Of a stretch of DNA of 64,000 nucleotides, positions 39,395 through 46,585 are shown piece by piece. The stretch covers positions 27,248-91,247 of the forward strand of contig NZ_CAJPVH010000021.1 in NCBI RefSeq assembly GCF_905397395.1. Direction: 5' to 3'. Position 1 is the first letter of the stretch, and every line of letters starts with the position of its first letter. The DNA is from Cupriavidus campinensis. GTDB taxonomy: Bacteria > Pseudomonadota > Gammaproteobacteria > Burkholderiales > Burkholderiaceae. Under the pieces are notes generated by a model, which saw only the letters and a program-made list of their open reading frames with translations, searched no databases and was not told the origin of the DNA. Both the position numbers and the translations under genes were made by a program.

Positions 39395-39685
39395 TCAGAT
39401 CAACCGACCCTTGTTCCGGGCGTCCAGCGCGGCGTCCACGGTAATCGTCGAATTGGGCGCGTTGTTCTGGACGTCGATGTTCTGGAACTGGTTGTTCATC
39501 TGATCAGCATAGAAGCTGTAGTTGATCTCGTAAAAGTTCACGACAGGAGACGCGCTGGGGCGGGCGGCCACGTAGGGCTGGATCCAGCCGAACACCCACG
39601 GGGCGCCGCCGCCGCGAATGCAGGACATGGCGCGGAAATCCAGCTCGTGACGGGTGTCGAGGTCCTTGACGATGAGGGTGGCCAT
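39395..39685 (-). CDS. Gly-Gly leader peptide 5
   Basis: A 96-residue precursor with the 26-residue leader (D8-L9, L15-D16, M20, I23, G25-G26). The 70-residue core begins GAPWVFGWIQPYV, so it is aromatic at the front, then has YEINYSFYADQMNNQFQNI and an Asn/Gln-rich middle. It lies directly upstream of the PP2C gene, ten bases apart, so both probably come from one sigma-54 promoter. GGAG precedes the ATG. Confidence 0.8.
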   Translation of the reverse strand: MATLIVKDLDTRHELDFRAMSCIRGGGAPWVFGWIQPYVAARPSASPVVNFYEINYSFYADQMNNQFQNIDVQNNAPNSTITVDAALDARNKGRLI

Positions 39686-39732
39686 GATGGTCTCCAGAGT
39701 CGGGGGCGGCGTGTGGCGCCATGCCTGAATAG

Positions 39733-39748
39733 AGCAATCGGTGTGCCA
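39733..39748 (-). promoter_or_regulatory. Sigma-54 promoter for peptide 5 and the PP2C gene
   Basis: TGGCACACCGATTGCT matches the RpoN consensus TGGCAC-N5-TTGCT exactly. It lies 48 bases upstream of the ATG. Confidence 0.85.
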
Positions 39749-39913
39749 TTGCGGATTTGTGATGCACGCGGCGCATGCCGGGCGCGGCGTGGCGTCCGGA
39801 CGGCTTGCGGCGTTGGCACCAGCCCAACACCGGGCCATACGGGTGTCGGCTGCCACCCGCCACCGCGCTGCGTCGCCGGGCGGGCAAGCAAAAAGCCCGG
39901 CTGATGGCCACCA

Positions 39914-39925
39914 GCCAACACATCG
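39914..39925 (-). promoter_or_regulatory. Candidate enhancer site in the peptide 5/LRAT intergenic region
   Basis: CGATGTGTTGGC on the minus strand, identical to the site near peptide 3, 166 bases upstream of the peptide 5 -24 element. The 408-base intergenic region 39686-40093 also holds a perfect TTGCC-N4-GGCAA dyad at 39956-39969 and a GCCGGGC/GCCCGGC hairpin near 39875-39900. Confidence 0.4.
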
Positions 39926-40018
39926 CCCGGAAAACTGTTGGATGGCCGCGCACGGTTGCCGGCGGGCAAGGGGTGCCGATCGCCCGCAACCCCTTGTCTC
40001 GCCGTGGTTCGATGGCAT

Positions 40019-40034
40019 TGGCACGCTTGATGCG
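40019..40034 (+). promoter_or_regulatory. Sigma-54 promoter for the LRAT-like gene
   Basis: TGGCACGCTTGATGCG differs by one base from the peptide 3 and peptide 4 promoters and keeps GG-N10-GC spacing. It lies 60 bases before the ATG. Confidence 0.72.
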
Positions 40035-40093
40035 GTTGGTTGGCATCGACACAGCACTGGCTGCCTCCCACCGACACCGAACCGAGAACTGCC

Positions 40094-40555
40094 ATGAACA
40101 CCCAAGACCAACAACAAGACGACTACCTGCCCGGCGCCCACCTGGTCACCGAACGCAACGGCTACGTCCACCATGGCATCTACGCCGGCAACGGCCGCGT
40201 CATCCACTACGCCGGCTTCTGCCACGCCCTGCACGCCGCCCCGGTCGAGGAAACCTCGCTGGCCCAGTTCGCCCACGGCCATTCGGTGGCGGTGAAGGCC
40301 GAACCCTGCGCCTGCTACCTCGGCATGGAAGCCGTCGCCCGCGCCCGTACCCGCCTCGGCGAAGACCACTACCACCTGCTGACCAACAACTGCGAGCACT
40401 TCTGCACCTGGTGCCTGCTCGGCCAGGCCCGCAGCGAACAGGTGGATGCCTGCCTGCGCCAGCCCCGCGCCGCCGTCCAAACCGTCATGGCGATGGTGCG
40501 GGCCCTGCTGGCCTCGATCGGCACCGGTACCGGCACCGGCCTGACCGCCGCCTGA
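40094..40555 (+). CDS. LRAT/NlpC-P60-type thiol acyltransferase or hydrolase
   Basis: A 153-residue protein of the lecithin-retinol acyltransferase superfamily. The catalytic His lies in YVHHGIYAG (H26/H27), a second His in VIHYAG (H38), and the Cys in the family signature NNCEHFC (C100). Eukaryotic members transfer acyl groups from phospholipids; bacterial members are largely uncharacterised. No signal peptide is seen. The start at 40094 has a Gln-rich N-terminus. Its sigma-54-type promoter links it to the peptide regulon, so it may modify a cargo peptide or the membrane, or give immunity; this is inference. Confidence 0.8.
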   Translation: MNTQDQQQDDYLPGAHLVTERNGYVHHGIYAGNGRVIHYAGFCHALHAAPVEETSLAQFAHGHSVAVKAEPCACYLGMEAVARARTRLGEDHYHLLTNNCEHFCTWCLLGQARSEQVDACLRQPRAAVQTVMAMVRALLASIGTGTGTGLTAA

Positions 40556-40812
40556 TCGGATCAACGAACCAAACAGGGAGCAAACCATGAGCGGACTGAT
40601 CGATTGGGTAGGCTGCGAAAGCCGCCAGGCAAGGGCCTGCCACCGGCGGGCCGCCCGGGCCACAGCCAGTGGGCGAGGTGACCAGCAAGGCGCGCGCCGC
40701 CGAACCAGCGCCCGCCGCCGGCCATGGGCCGAACTTGCCGAGTTTGCTATACTCCGCCCCGTCTTCCGGCTCGGCCGGCCCATGGCGGCTGGCACACCGT
40801 GCAGACGGTCCG
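40556..40812 (+). other. Intergenic stretch with a short ORF of doubtful status
   Basis: After the LRAT stop an ATG at 40587 with an excellent AGGGAG site begins MSGLIDWVGCESRQARACHR, but the frame continues as Arg-rich sequence of non-coding character and ends inside tRNA-Arg. It may be a decayed or frameshifted gene. A TATACT-like box at about 40746 probably serves the tRNA. Confidence 0.3.
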
Positions 40813-40887
40813 CTCGCCGTAGTTCAATGGATAGAACGAGCGCCTCCTAAGCGCTAGATACAGGTTCGATTCCTGTCGGCGGGACCA
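40813..40887 (+). tRNA. tRNA-Arg (anticodon CCT)
   Basis: All arms fold: acceptor CTCGCCG/CGGCGGG with one wobble pair, D stem GTTC/GAAC, anticodon stem AGCGC/GCGCT with loop CTCCTAA, T stem ACAGG/CCTGT with TTCGATT loop. CCA is encoded. Confidence 0.93.
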
Positions 40888-40967
40888 TCATCAAGTCCGC
40901 AGTGGTTCTCTGAAGTTCTCCGCTTCGCGATAAATCGCGTCAAATCGATGCACTTCAGAACTACAGC

Positions 40968-40992
40968 AAAAGCCCGCGCGAGCGGGCTTTTG
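40968..40992. terminator. Terminator after tRNA-Arg
   Basis: AGCCCGC/GCGGGCT stem with a GCGA loop, AAA before and TTTT after. Confidence 0.8.
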
Positions 40993-41037
40993 CATTCTTC
41001 TGTATCAATGCGCTGCCGATCCGCGTATAGTCCGCCC

Positions 41038-41113
41038 CGCGGGGTGGAGCAGTTGGCAGCTCGTCGGGCTCATAACCCGAAGGTCGCAGGTTCAAGTCCT
41101 GCTCCCGCAACCA
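41038..41113 (+). tRNA. Initiator tRNA-Met (anticodon CAT)
   Basis: 76 bases with encoded CCA. Initiator hallmarks are the C1-A72 mismatch and three G-C pairs in the anticodon stem (GGG around loop CTCATAA, CCC). The D arm is GAGC...GCTC. Confidence 0.95.
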
Positions 41114-41212
41114 GATTCGAAAGCCCGCGGGCGCTCCGCGCGCTCCCATTCCGGGTATCTTGGAAGCGCAGACCGCAAAGGCCTGACAAGTCCGTAGCAC
41201 GGAAAACGAATA

Positions 41213-41244
41213 AGCCCCGCCGGTTCCAGCCGAGCGGGGCTTTT
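41213..41244 (+). terminator. Terminator after initiator tRNA
   Basis: AGCCCCGC/GCGGGGCT stem with a 13-base loop followed by TTTT. Confidence 0.8.
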
Positions 41245-41408
41245 CATTGGCGCCAGCGATGTTCTGGCCAACCTGCCGGTGCCTGCTCTGCCCGCCGCCT
41301 ACCCCGGCGTTAGCGCCAAGGGGGCTGGCGGCGCCTTCACCAAACGTTACAGAAGTCACTTTGCGTGGGCGGTATCCTTGCCTCCTTCTACAAGGAAGGA
41401 TGGGTGAA

Positions 41409-41606
41409 ATGAAGCCTTTGCTGGTGATCGTTGCGGCGTGCGCCGCGCTGTTGAGCGGTTGTGTTGTGGCACCGTATCCCTATGAGGAGCCGGCAGGTGG
41501 CCCAGGTTGTCCGCCCGGGCAGGCCAAGAAAGGCAACTGCCGTGTCGATCAATATGGCAACGAGTCATTCTGCCCGCCGGGCAAGGCCAAGAAGGGGCAG
41601 TGCTGA
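41409..41606 (+). CDS. Small lipoprotein with two CPPGxAKKGxC repeats
   Basis: A 65-residue secreted lipoprotein. The signal sequence ends in lipobox LLSGC at about residues 15-19. The mature part has two similar units, CPPGQAKKGNC and CPPGKAKKGQC, that give four cysteines in the pattern C-x9-C. AAGGA precedes the ATG. Function unknown; the paired cysteines and Lys pairs suggest a disulfide-stabilised surface peptide. Confidence 0.75.
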   Translation: MKPLLVIVAACAALLSGCVVAPYPYEEPAGGPGCPPGQAKKGNCRVDQYGNESFCPPGKAKKGQC

Positions 41607-41827
41607 ATTTGACTTCCCCGCCGGCGTGACCGCCCCATACGAAACAGGCCAGCTTCCCCGAAGCCGGCCTGTTTTGCTTTGGTCGAGCATTTCCTCACGT
41701 CCCCATCCTTCCGAGCGTCAGCGCACCGTTTGATGTGGCGGCCGGGCGCCGACCGGCTATGATGTCGCCTGCGCGCCTCCTGCGCGTCGTAGAAATCCTA
41801 AAAGACCCGGTTCGCCTTCTTTCGCAA

Positions 41828-42148
41828 ATGCCCCCTGTCAGGTCGTATCACCGCTGGCTGCCGGCGCTGGCCATGTTTGGCGCCATTCACGCCCTGGCTG
41901 CCACGCCGGACCCGGCGTTGACCGATACGTCCGGGTGCACCGCGCTGATCGATATCGTCCAGGAAAGCCTGCGGGGTGAGATCGACGTGGCCTGCCCGGT
42001 GTCTGACAAGGTGGTCTGCGAATCGAAGAATGGCCAGATCCGGGCGCTGCTCGAGATCATCGACCAGCGTCGCAAGCGCAATGCCGACGAGTGCGACACG
42101 CTGGCGCAGGTCAACCGTCTGCTCCGCACGCTGCCGCCGAAGTCCTGA
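41828..42148 (+). CDS. Hypothetical exported protein
   Basis: A 106-residue protein from the ATG at 41828, whose N-terminus has a signal-like hydrophobic stretch (WLPALAMFGAIHALA). The mature part is helical with four cysteines and includes CESKNGQIRALLEIIDQRRKRNADEC. The frame is open from 41735, so a longer form is possible; no clear ribosome site distinguishes them. No family recognised. Confidence 0.55.
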   Translation: MPPVRSYHRWLPALAMFGAIHALAATPDPALTDTSGCTALIDIVQESLRGEIDVACPVSDKVVCESKNGQIRALLEIIDQRRKRNADECDTLAQVNRLLRTLPPKS

Positions 42149-42170
42149 TTCCCACCGCCCCTGTCGGGGC

Positions 42171-42503
42171 TCAGTGGCTCATCTTCGAGAACAGCTGGAT
42201 CACCGCCACCCCCGCAATGATCAGCCCGATGCCGATCCACGCTGCCAGGTCAGGCACCTGCCGGTACAGCACTGATGCGATCAGCGTCACCAGCACGATC
42301 CCCGCCCCGCACCAGATGGCATAGGCCACGCCCACCGGCACGGTCTTCATGACCTGCATCAGCAGCCAGAACGCGGCCACGTAGCCGGCAACCACCAGCA
42401 CGCTGGGCCAGAAGCGCGTGAAATTCTCGGCCGCCTTGAGGCTGCTGGTGGCGATGACCTCGGCCACGATGGCCAGCGCAAGCAAAAAGTATCCGTTCGA
42501 CAT
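42171..42503 (-). CDS. Small multidrug resistance (SMR) family transporter
   Basis: A 110-residue four-helix proton-coupled exporter of the EmrE/Sug type. The essential membrane glutamate is in IVAEVIATSSLK at residue 15, and the helix 3 signature GVAYAIWCGAGIVLV is present. These proteins work as antiparallel dimers and expel cationic biocides. No partner SMR gene is adjacent, so it is probably homodimeric. Confidence 0.93.
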   Translation of the reverse strand: MSNGYFLLALAIVAEVIATSSLKAAENFTRFWPSVLVVAGYVAAFWLLMQVMKTVPVGVAYAIWCGAGIVLVTLIASVLYRQVPDLAAWIGIGLIIAGVAVIQLFSKMSH

Positions 42504-42792
42504 GGCAGATGATTGACGTCAATGGCAGGCCAAAGGCCGGGCAAAAAGCGGCGCCAGAGGCGCTATGGCACGGTATTATGCGCCGCGCTGCCAGGCGGAA
42601 TGTGATGTGCCCTCCCTCGCGGTGGTTGTGCAAATGCTCATTGCCGGCTTGAATGGATGCATGCGTATGACGCAAGGGTCGCCCGGGCAGTGCAAAAGAG
42701 GCGGTCCAGACAGTCGCGGTGTTAACCCGACCATGCCGGCAACCACAACTAGGCCGGTGGCGGGTGTTGGCTGACGGGTAAAGGGGAGCAGT

Positions 42793-43323
42793 ATGAAGCA
42801 GGATCTTGACACCGCAACGGCATGGCCGAAGCCGCATTTCGCCGACATCGAAGGCGCGCCGGACACCTTGCCACCGCATGACGCCACCGAGGGCGTCTGG
42901 CAGAACACCATCGCTGCCGCGGACCACGCGCTGGAAGAAGCGAACCGCATCCAGCGGGGCGTCCAGCAACATCTCAAGCTGATGCAGGAAGTGCGCGCGC
43001 TGCGCGACGAACTCCACAAGGCCCACGCCGAGGTGGATCGCTACCGGGGCATGCACGCCCGGGTGGTGGTGGGCATGCGCCAGCTGGAAGAGGACAACAA
43101 CGCGGAAATCGCCCGGCTGCGCGCCGACAACGAAATCCTCCACGTCCGCCACCGGGTCTACAAGCTGCTGGCCGAGCACTACGCACTGGCCGCGCTGCGC
43201 ATTGATCCCCCACGGTTTGCCGAGCACCGCGACCGCGTGCTGGAACACGTGCTGTTCCAGCGCCGCAAGGGCGTGCCGGTGACGCAGATGGCCGCCTCCG
43301 ACGTCGCCTTCCTGCTGATGTAA
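42793..43323 (+). CDS. Hypothetical coiled-coil cytoplasmic protein
   Basis: A 176-residue soluble protein with a long helical coiled coil at about residues 35-125 (RALRDELHKAHAEVDRYRG, RLRADNEILHVRHRVYKLL). No signal, membrane segment or known domain. GGGGAGCAG precedes the ATG. A convergent benE-like gene follows seven bases after its stop. Codon use is like its neighbours. The 289 bases upstream hold no feature I can name. Confidence 0.65.
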   Translation: MKQDLDTATAWPKPHFADIEGAPDTLPPHDATEGVWQNTIAAADHALEEANRIQRGVQQHLKLMQEVRALRDELHKAHAEVDRYRGMHARVVVGMRQLEEDNNAEIARLRADNEILHVRHRVYKLLAEHYALAALRIDPPRFAEHRDRVLEHVLFQRRKGVPVTQMAASDVAFLLM

Positions 43324-43329
43324 ACCCGC

Positions 43330-44517
43330 TCAGGCAGCCCGCTGGCGCGGGCGCAGCACCGCCAGCGCCAGCATGCCGCCCACCACGCCCCAGAAGGCCG
43401 AACCCACCCCGGCCAGCGTCATGCCCGACGCGGTGATCATGAACGTCAGCAGCGCTGACTCGCGCTCCGCTGGCGCCTGCATGGCCACGGTCAGGCCGTT
43501 GGCGATGGAACCCAGCAGCGCGAAGGCCGCCACGGCCACCACCAGTGCCTTCGGGAAGGCCGCGAACAGCGCCGCGATGCTGGCCGCCATGATCCCCGCC
43601 GCCAGGTAGCCGATGCCGCAGACCACGGCGGCCATGTAGCGGCGGCGCGGGTCGGCGTCGGCCTCGGGGCCGGTGCAGATGGCCGCCGTGATCGCCGCGA
43701 GGTTGATGCCATGCGAGCCGAACGGCGCCAGGATGGCCGATGCCACCCCGGTCACCGTGATCAGCGGGCTGGCCGCCACGTGGTAGCCGTCCGCGCGCAG
43801 CACGGCCAGCCCGGGAATGTTCTGCGACGCCAGCGCCACGATGAACAACGGCACGCCGATGCTGATAAAGGCCGACAGCGAGAACGCCGGCGTGGTCCAT
43901 ACCGGCAGCGTCACCGCGAATCGGATTTGTTCGAAATGGAGTTGCCCAAGCACGCCAGCCAGCGCCACGCCCACGAGCAGCACGCCCGGTACCGCGTAGC
44001 GCGGCCACAGGCGGCGTCCCACTAGATAAGTACCGAACATGGTCAGCAGCAGCACCGTCTGGTGCGCCGCCTGCACGAAGACATCCACGCTGATCCGGAA
44101 CAGGATGCCCGCCAGCAGGGCCGAGGCGATGCTCGCCGGCAACGCGCGCATCAGCTTGTCGAACCAGCCGGTCAGCCCGGCGGCCGTCATCAGCAGCGCG
44201 GCGAGCAGGAAGGCGCCGATGGCCTCGGGGTAGGGCACGCCGGGCAGGCTGGCAATCAGCAGCGCCGCGCCGGGCGTGGACCAGGCCACCACGATCGGCA
44301 CCCGGGTCATCAGCGACAGCCCCAGCGTGGTCACCCCCATGCCGATGGATAGCGCCCAGATCCATGAGGCGATCTGGGCATCGCTCAGATGCGCCGCCTG
44401 CCCGGCCTGGATCATCAGCACCAGCGAGCTGGTGTAGCCGGTGAGCATGGCGATCAGCCCGGCCACCGTCGTGGAAAGGGAAAGGTCGGACAGCTTGAGG
44501 GGGGCGGCGGCAGTCAT
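43330..44517 (-). CDS. BenE-family benzoate/H+ symporter-like transporter
   Basis: A 395-residue polytopic protein of the BenE family (starting MTAAAPLKLSDLSLSTTVAG) with about 12 membrane segments, including WSTPGAALLIASL and AILAPFGSHGINLAAITAAI. E. coli relatives are annotated as benzoate or purine-like transporters. No aromatic catabolism genes are nearby, so substrate is unassigned. An in-frame ATG at 44547 would add ten residues. Confidence 0.85.
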   Translation of the reverse strand: MTAAAPLKLSDLSLSTTVAGLIAMLTGYTSSLVLMIQAGQAAHLSDAQIASWIWALSIGMGVTTLGLSLMTRVPIVVAWSTPGAALLIASLPGVPYPEAIGAFLLAALLMTAAGLTGWFDKLMRALPASIASALLAGILFRISVDVFVQAAHQTVLLLTMFGTYLVGRRLWPRYAVPGVLLVGVALAGVLGQLHFEQIRFAVTLPVWTTPAFSLSAFISIGVPLFIVALASQNIPGLAVLRADGYHVAASPLITVTGVASAILAPFGSHGINLAAITAAICTGPEADADPRRRYMAAVVCGIGYLAAGIMAASIAALFAAFPKALVVAVAAFALLGSIANGLTVAMQAPAERESALLTFMITASGMTLAGVGSAFWGVVGGMLALAVLRPRQRAA

Positions 44518-44667
44518 GGTCGATGCGAAGGGGCGGATGGCCGACATCTTCGCATGGATGGGGACGGCGGGGGGCGCGCCGGAACAGCGCACCCCTGGCG
44601 GTGCCGGTCGCGCCTGCCGACAAGCTTGATCACCGACACCCCGAGAAATCGCGGCAATCCCTCGTTG

Positions 44668-45192
44668 CTAGCGGGGCGGTTGAGCCGACATGTTCTGGTG
44701 CTGCATCATTTGATTCATCATCATTTGCTGCATACCCATGTACTGGTCCATCATGTATTGCCGCTGCTTCATTTGTTCCGGGGTGAGCTTGGAGTAGTAG
44801 CCCCTCATTTGCCCCCATCCCATCATGGGACCACCACCCATCATGTGTCCGCCGCCCATGGGCGTGCCCCCGCAGCACCCCATCATTCCCGGGCCCCTCA
44901 TGCCATGCATCATGGCCATCGTGGACTGCATGGTCGTGGCGTGCTCCTGAAGTAGCTTCTGACGCTCCTGCGGGTCCTGTGTCTTGCGGATCTTGTCCAT
45001 CTGGTCCTGCATCTTCCGCATGTTTTCCTGAATCTGCGCCGCCTGCTTGTCGAACTCGGCGACATTGGGCTGCTCCGGTTTTGCGGGAGCGCTCTTGGCG
45101 GCCGGCGGGTCCTGCTGAGCCAGGGCAGGTGCTACAGGTGCTACAGCGAGTACGGCAGCGGAGAGCACCGCCGCCATGAGTTCCTTTTCCAT
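44668..45192 (-). CDS. Periplasmic Met/His/Gly-rich protein
   Basis: A 174-residue secreted protein with a clear signal peptide (cleavage likely after ALA at about residue 25). After a helical Gln/Lys segment comes a region with about 30 methionines (MMGCCGGTPMGGGHMMGGGP, QMMMNQMMQHQNM) plus His and Cys, typical of Cu(I)-binding periplasmic proteins. AGGAGGTG is a near-perfect ribosome site. No copper operon is adjacent. Copper binding is inference from composition. Confidence 0.75.
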   Translation of the reverse strand: MEKELMAAVLSAAVLAVAPVAPALAQQDPPAAKSAPAKPEQPNVAEFDKQAAQIQENMRKMQDQMDKIRKTQDPQERQKLLQEHATTMQSTMAMMHGMRGPGMMGCCGGTPMGGGHMMGGGPMMGWGQMRGYYSKLTPEQMKQRQYMMDQYMGMQQMMMNQMMQHQNMSAQPPR

Positions 45193-45363
45193 ATGACACC
45201 TCCTGTGGGCAAGTGACGGCCGGTTCGCCCCGGAACGCCCGGGCGAAGACGCGGTGGGTATGCCTTGTCCTCGGGAAGAGTAGTGCCCCTCATATGAAGA
45301 GGTTTGATACAGGACAACGATGCTCCGCGGAACGGATAGCGAGTCTCCGGTCGACCGAAGCCC

Positions 45364-46296
45364 CTAGTCGGCCACCTTGTCGCTCGGGAACTTGAACGAA
45401 TCGCGCAGCAGGTAGCTCATCGGAATGTCCAGCGTGATGCCGTTGGGCGGGATCGGGCTGAGGAACCACTTCCGGTACAGCTTCTGGGTGTCCTGGTCGT
45501 AGATCGACGTCACCATGGCCTTGTCCACCAGCTTCTTGAACTCGGCGTCATGCCTGGACAGCATGATCGCGTACGGCTCGATGGTCAGCAGGTCGCCCGT
45601 TACCGCCAGCGCGGCCGGGTTCCTGGCGTTGGCGCGCAGGCCGAACAGCAGCACGTCGTCCATCACGAAGGCGTCGGCGCGGCCTGACTCGACCATGCCG
45701 AAGGCTTCGGCGTGGTCCTTGGCCTCCACCACCTTCCAGCCCATGGCGCCCGCCTCATCCATCTTGCGGAGCATGGCCAGCGGCGTGGTGCCGGTGGTGG
45801 ACACCACGGTCTTGCCGCGCAAATCCCCCCACTTGCGGATGCCCGAGTCGGCCTTCACCAGCATGCGGCTGCCGGCAATGTAGTGCGGGATGGTGAACGC
45901 CACGAGGTCGCGGCGCTCGCGGTTGTTGGTGGTCGATCCGCATTCGAGGTCGGCGCGGCCGTCCACGATGGCCGGGATGCGCGAGGCCGGCGTCACCGGC
46001 ACCCACTCCACGCGCAGTTGCGGCAGCTTGAGCTGGGTGCGCAACGCCTCCGCCACCTTCAGGCACAGGTCCACGGCGTAGCCCATGGGTTTGCCGTCGG
46101 CCACGAACGAGAACGGCACCGAGCTTTCGCGGTGGGCGATGCGGATGGCCCCGGTCTGCTGGATGCGCAGCACCACCGAGTTGGGGGACGCGGCCCGCGC
46201 CGGCAGGACCGGCAAGGCAAGCAGCGTGGCGAGGAAACATACAACAAGCGCCGTGCTCCTGAAGGAGGCACGGCGCGGCAGGCCCGTATTGGTCAT
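45364..46296 (-). CDS. Polar amino acid ABC transporter substrate-binding protein
   Basis: A 310-residue periplasmic binding protein of family 3. A signal peptide (STALVVCFLATLLALPVLPARA) precedes two lobes with VPFSFVADGKPMGYAVDLC and GKTVVSTTGTTPLAML, typical of glutamate/aspartate binders. ATG at 46296 is preferred over a GTG three codons upstream. No permease or ATPase gene is adjacent, so it is an orphan component. Confidence 0.87.
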   Translation of the reverse strand: MTNTGLPRRASFRSTALVVCFLATLLALPVLPARAASPNSVVLRIQQTGAIRIAHRESSVPFSFVADGKPMGYAVDLCLKVAEALRTQLKLPQLRVEWVPVTPASRIPAIVDGRADLECGSTTNNRERRDLVAFTIPHYIAGSRMLVKADSGIRKWGDLRGKTVVSTTGTTPLAMLRKMDEAGAMGWKVVEAKDHAEAFGMVESGRADAFVMDDVLLFGLRANARNPAALAVTGDLLTIEPYAIMLSRHDAEFKKLVDKAMVTSIYDQDTQKLYRKWFLSPIPPNGITLDIPMSYLLRDSFKFPSDKVAD

Positions 46297-46585
46297 GAAT
46301 GACACCCGTCCGAAAATTGTCTGGAAAGAAAACCCGGAAAACCGTTGGCCGGATGGGTCCGGCTCTGTACCGCCTTGTTGGTACTGCCTTGTTGTGCTTC
46401 TTTTCGGATTAATCCGATTGCGCTGAGTGTGTCGGATTGTTCCACGGCAGGTGCCCGGGGCACAACCGCCGCGCTAGTAGTCGTGCTCGGGCTGCAACGC
46501 CTGGCTTGTCGCGCGGTTGACGGGGGCTTTCCCTTAAGGAGTTGTCCGACTTATTGCCCGGCGCCCGAATCGATATTCTTCAAGC

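Noticed and set aside
40041..40060. Second sigma-54 element (TGGCATCGACACAGCA) before the LRAT gene
   Set aside because: GG-N10-GC spacing is present but the rest of the match is poor and a better element lies 20 bases upstream.
20882..40555. Type VI secretion regulatory locus
   Set aside because: Kinase, FHA, PP2C and SUMF proteins suggest it, but no Tss/Hcp/VgrG gene is present and the exporter is a C39 type I system.
42570..42590. Sigma-54 promoter for the coiled-coil protein gene (TGGCACGGTATTATGCG)
   Set aside because: GG and GC are eleven bases apart, not ten, and the element is about 220 bases from the gene.
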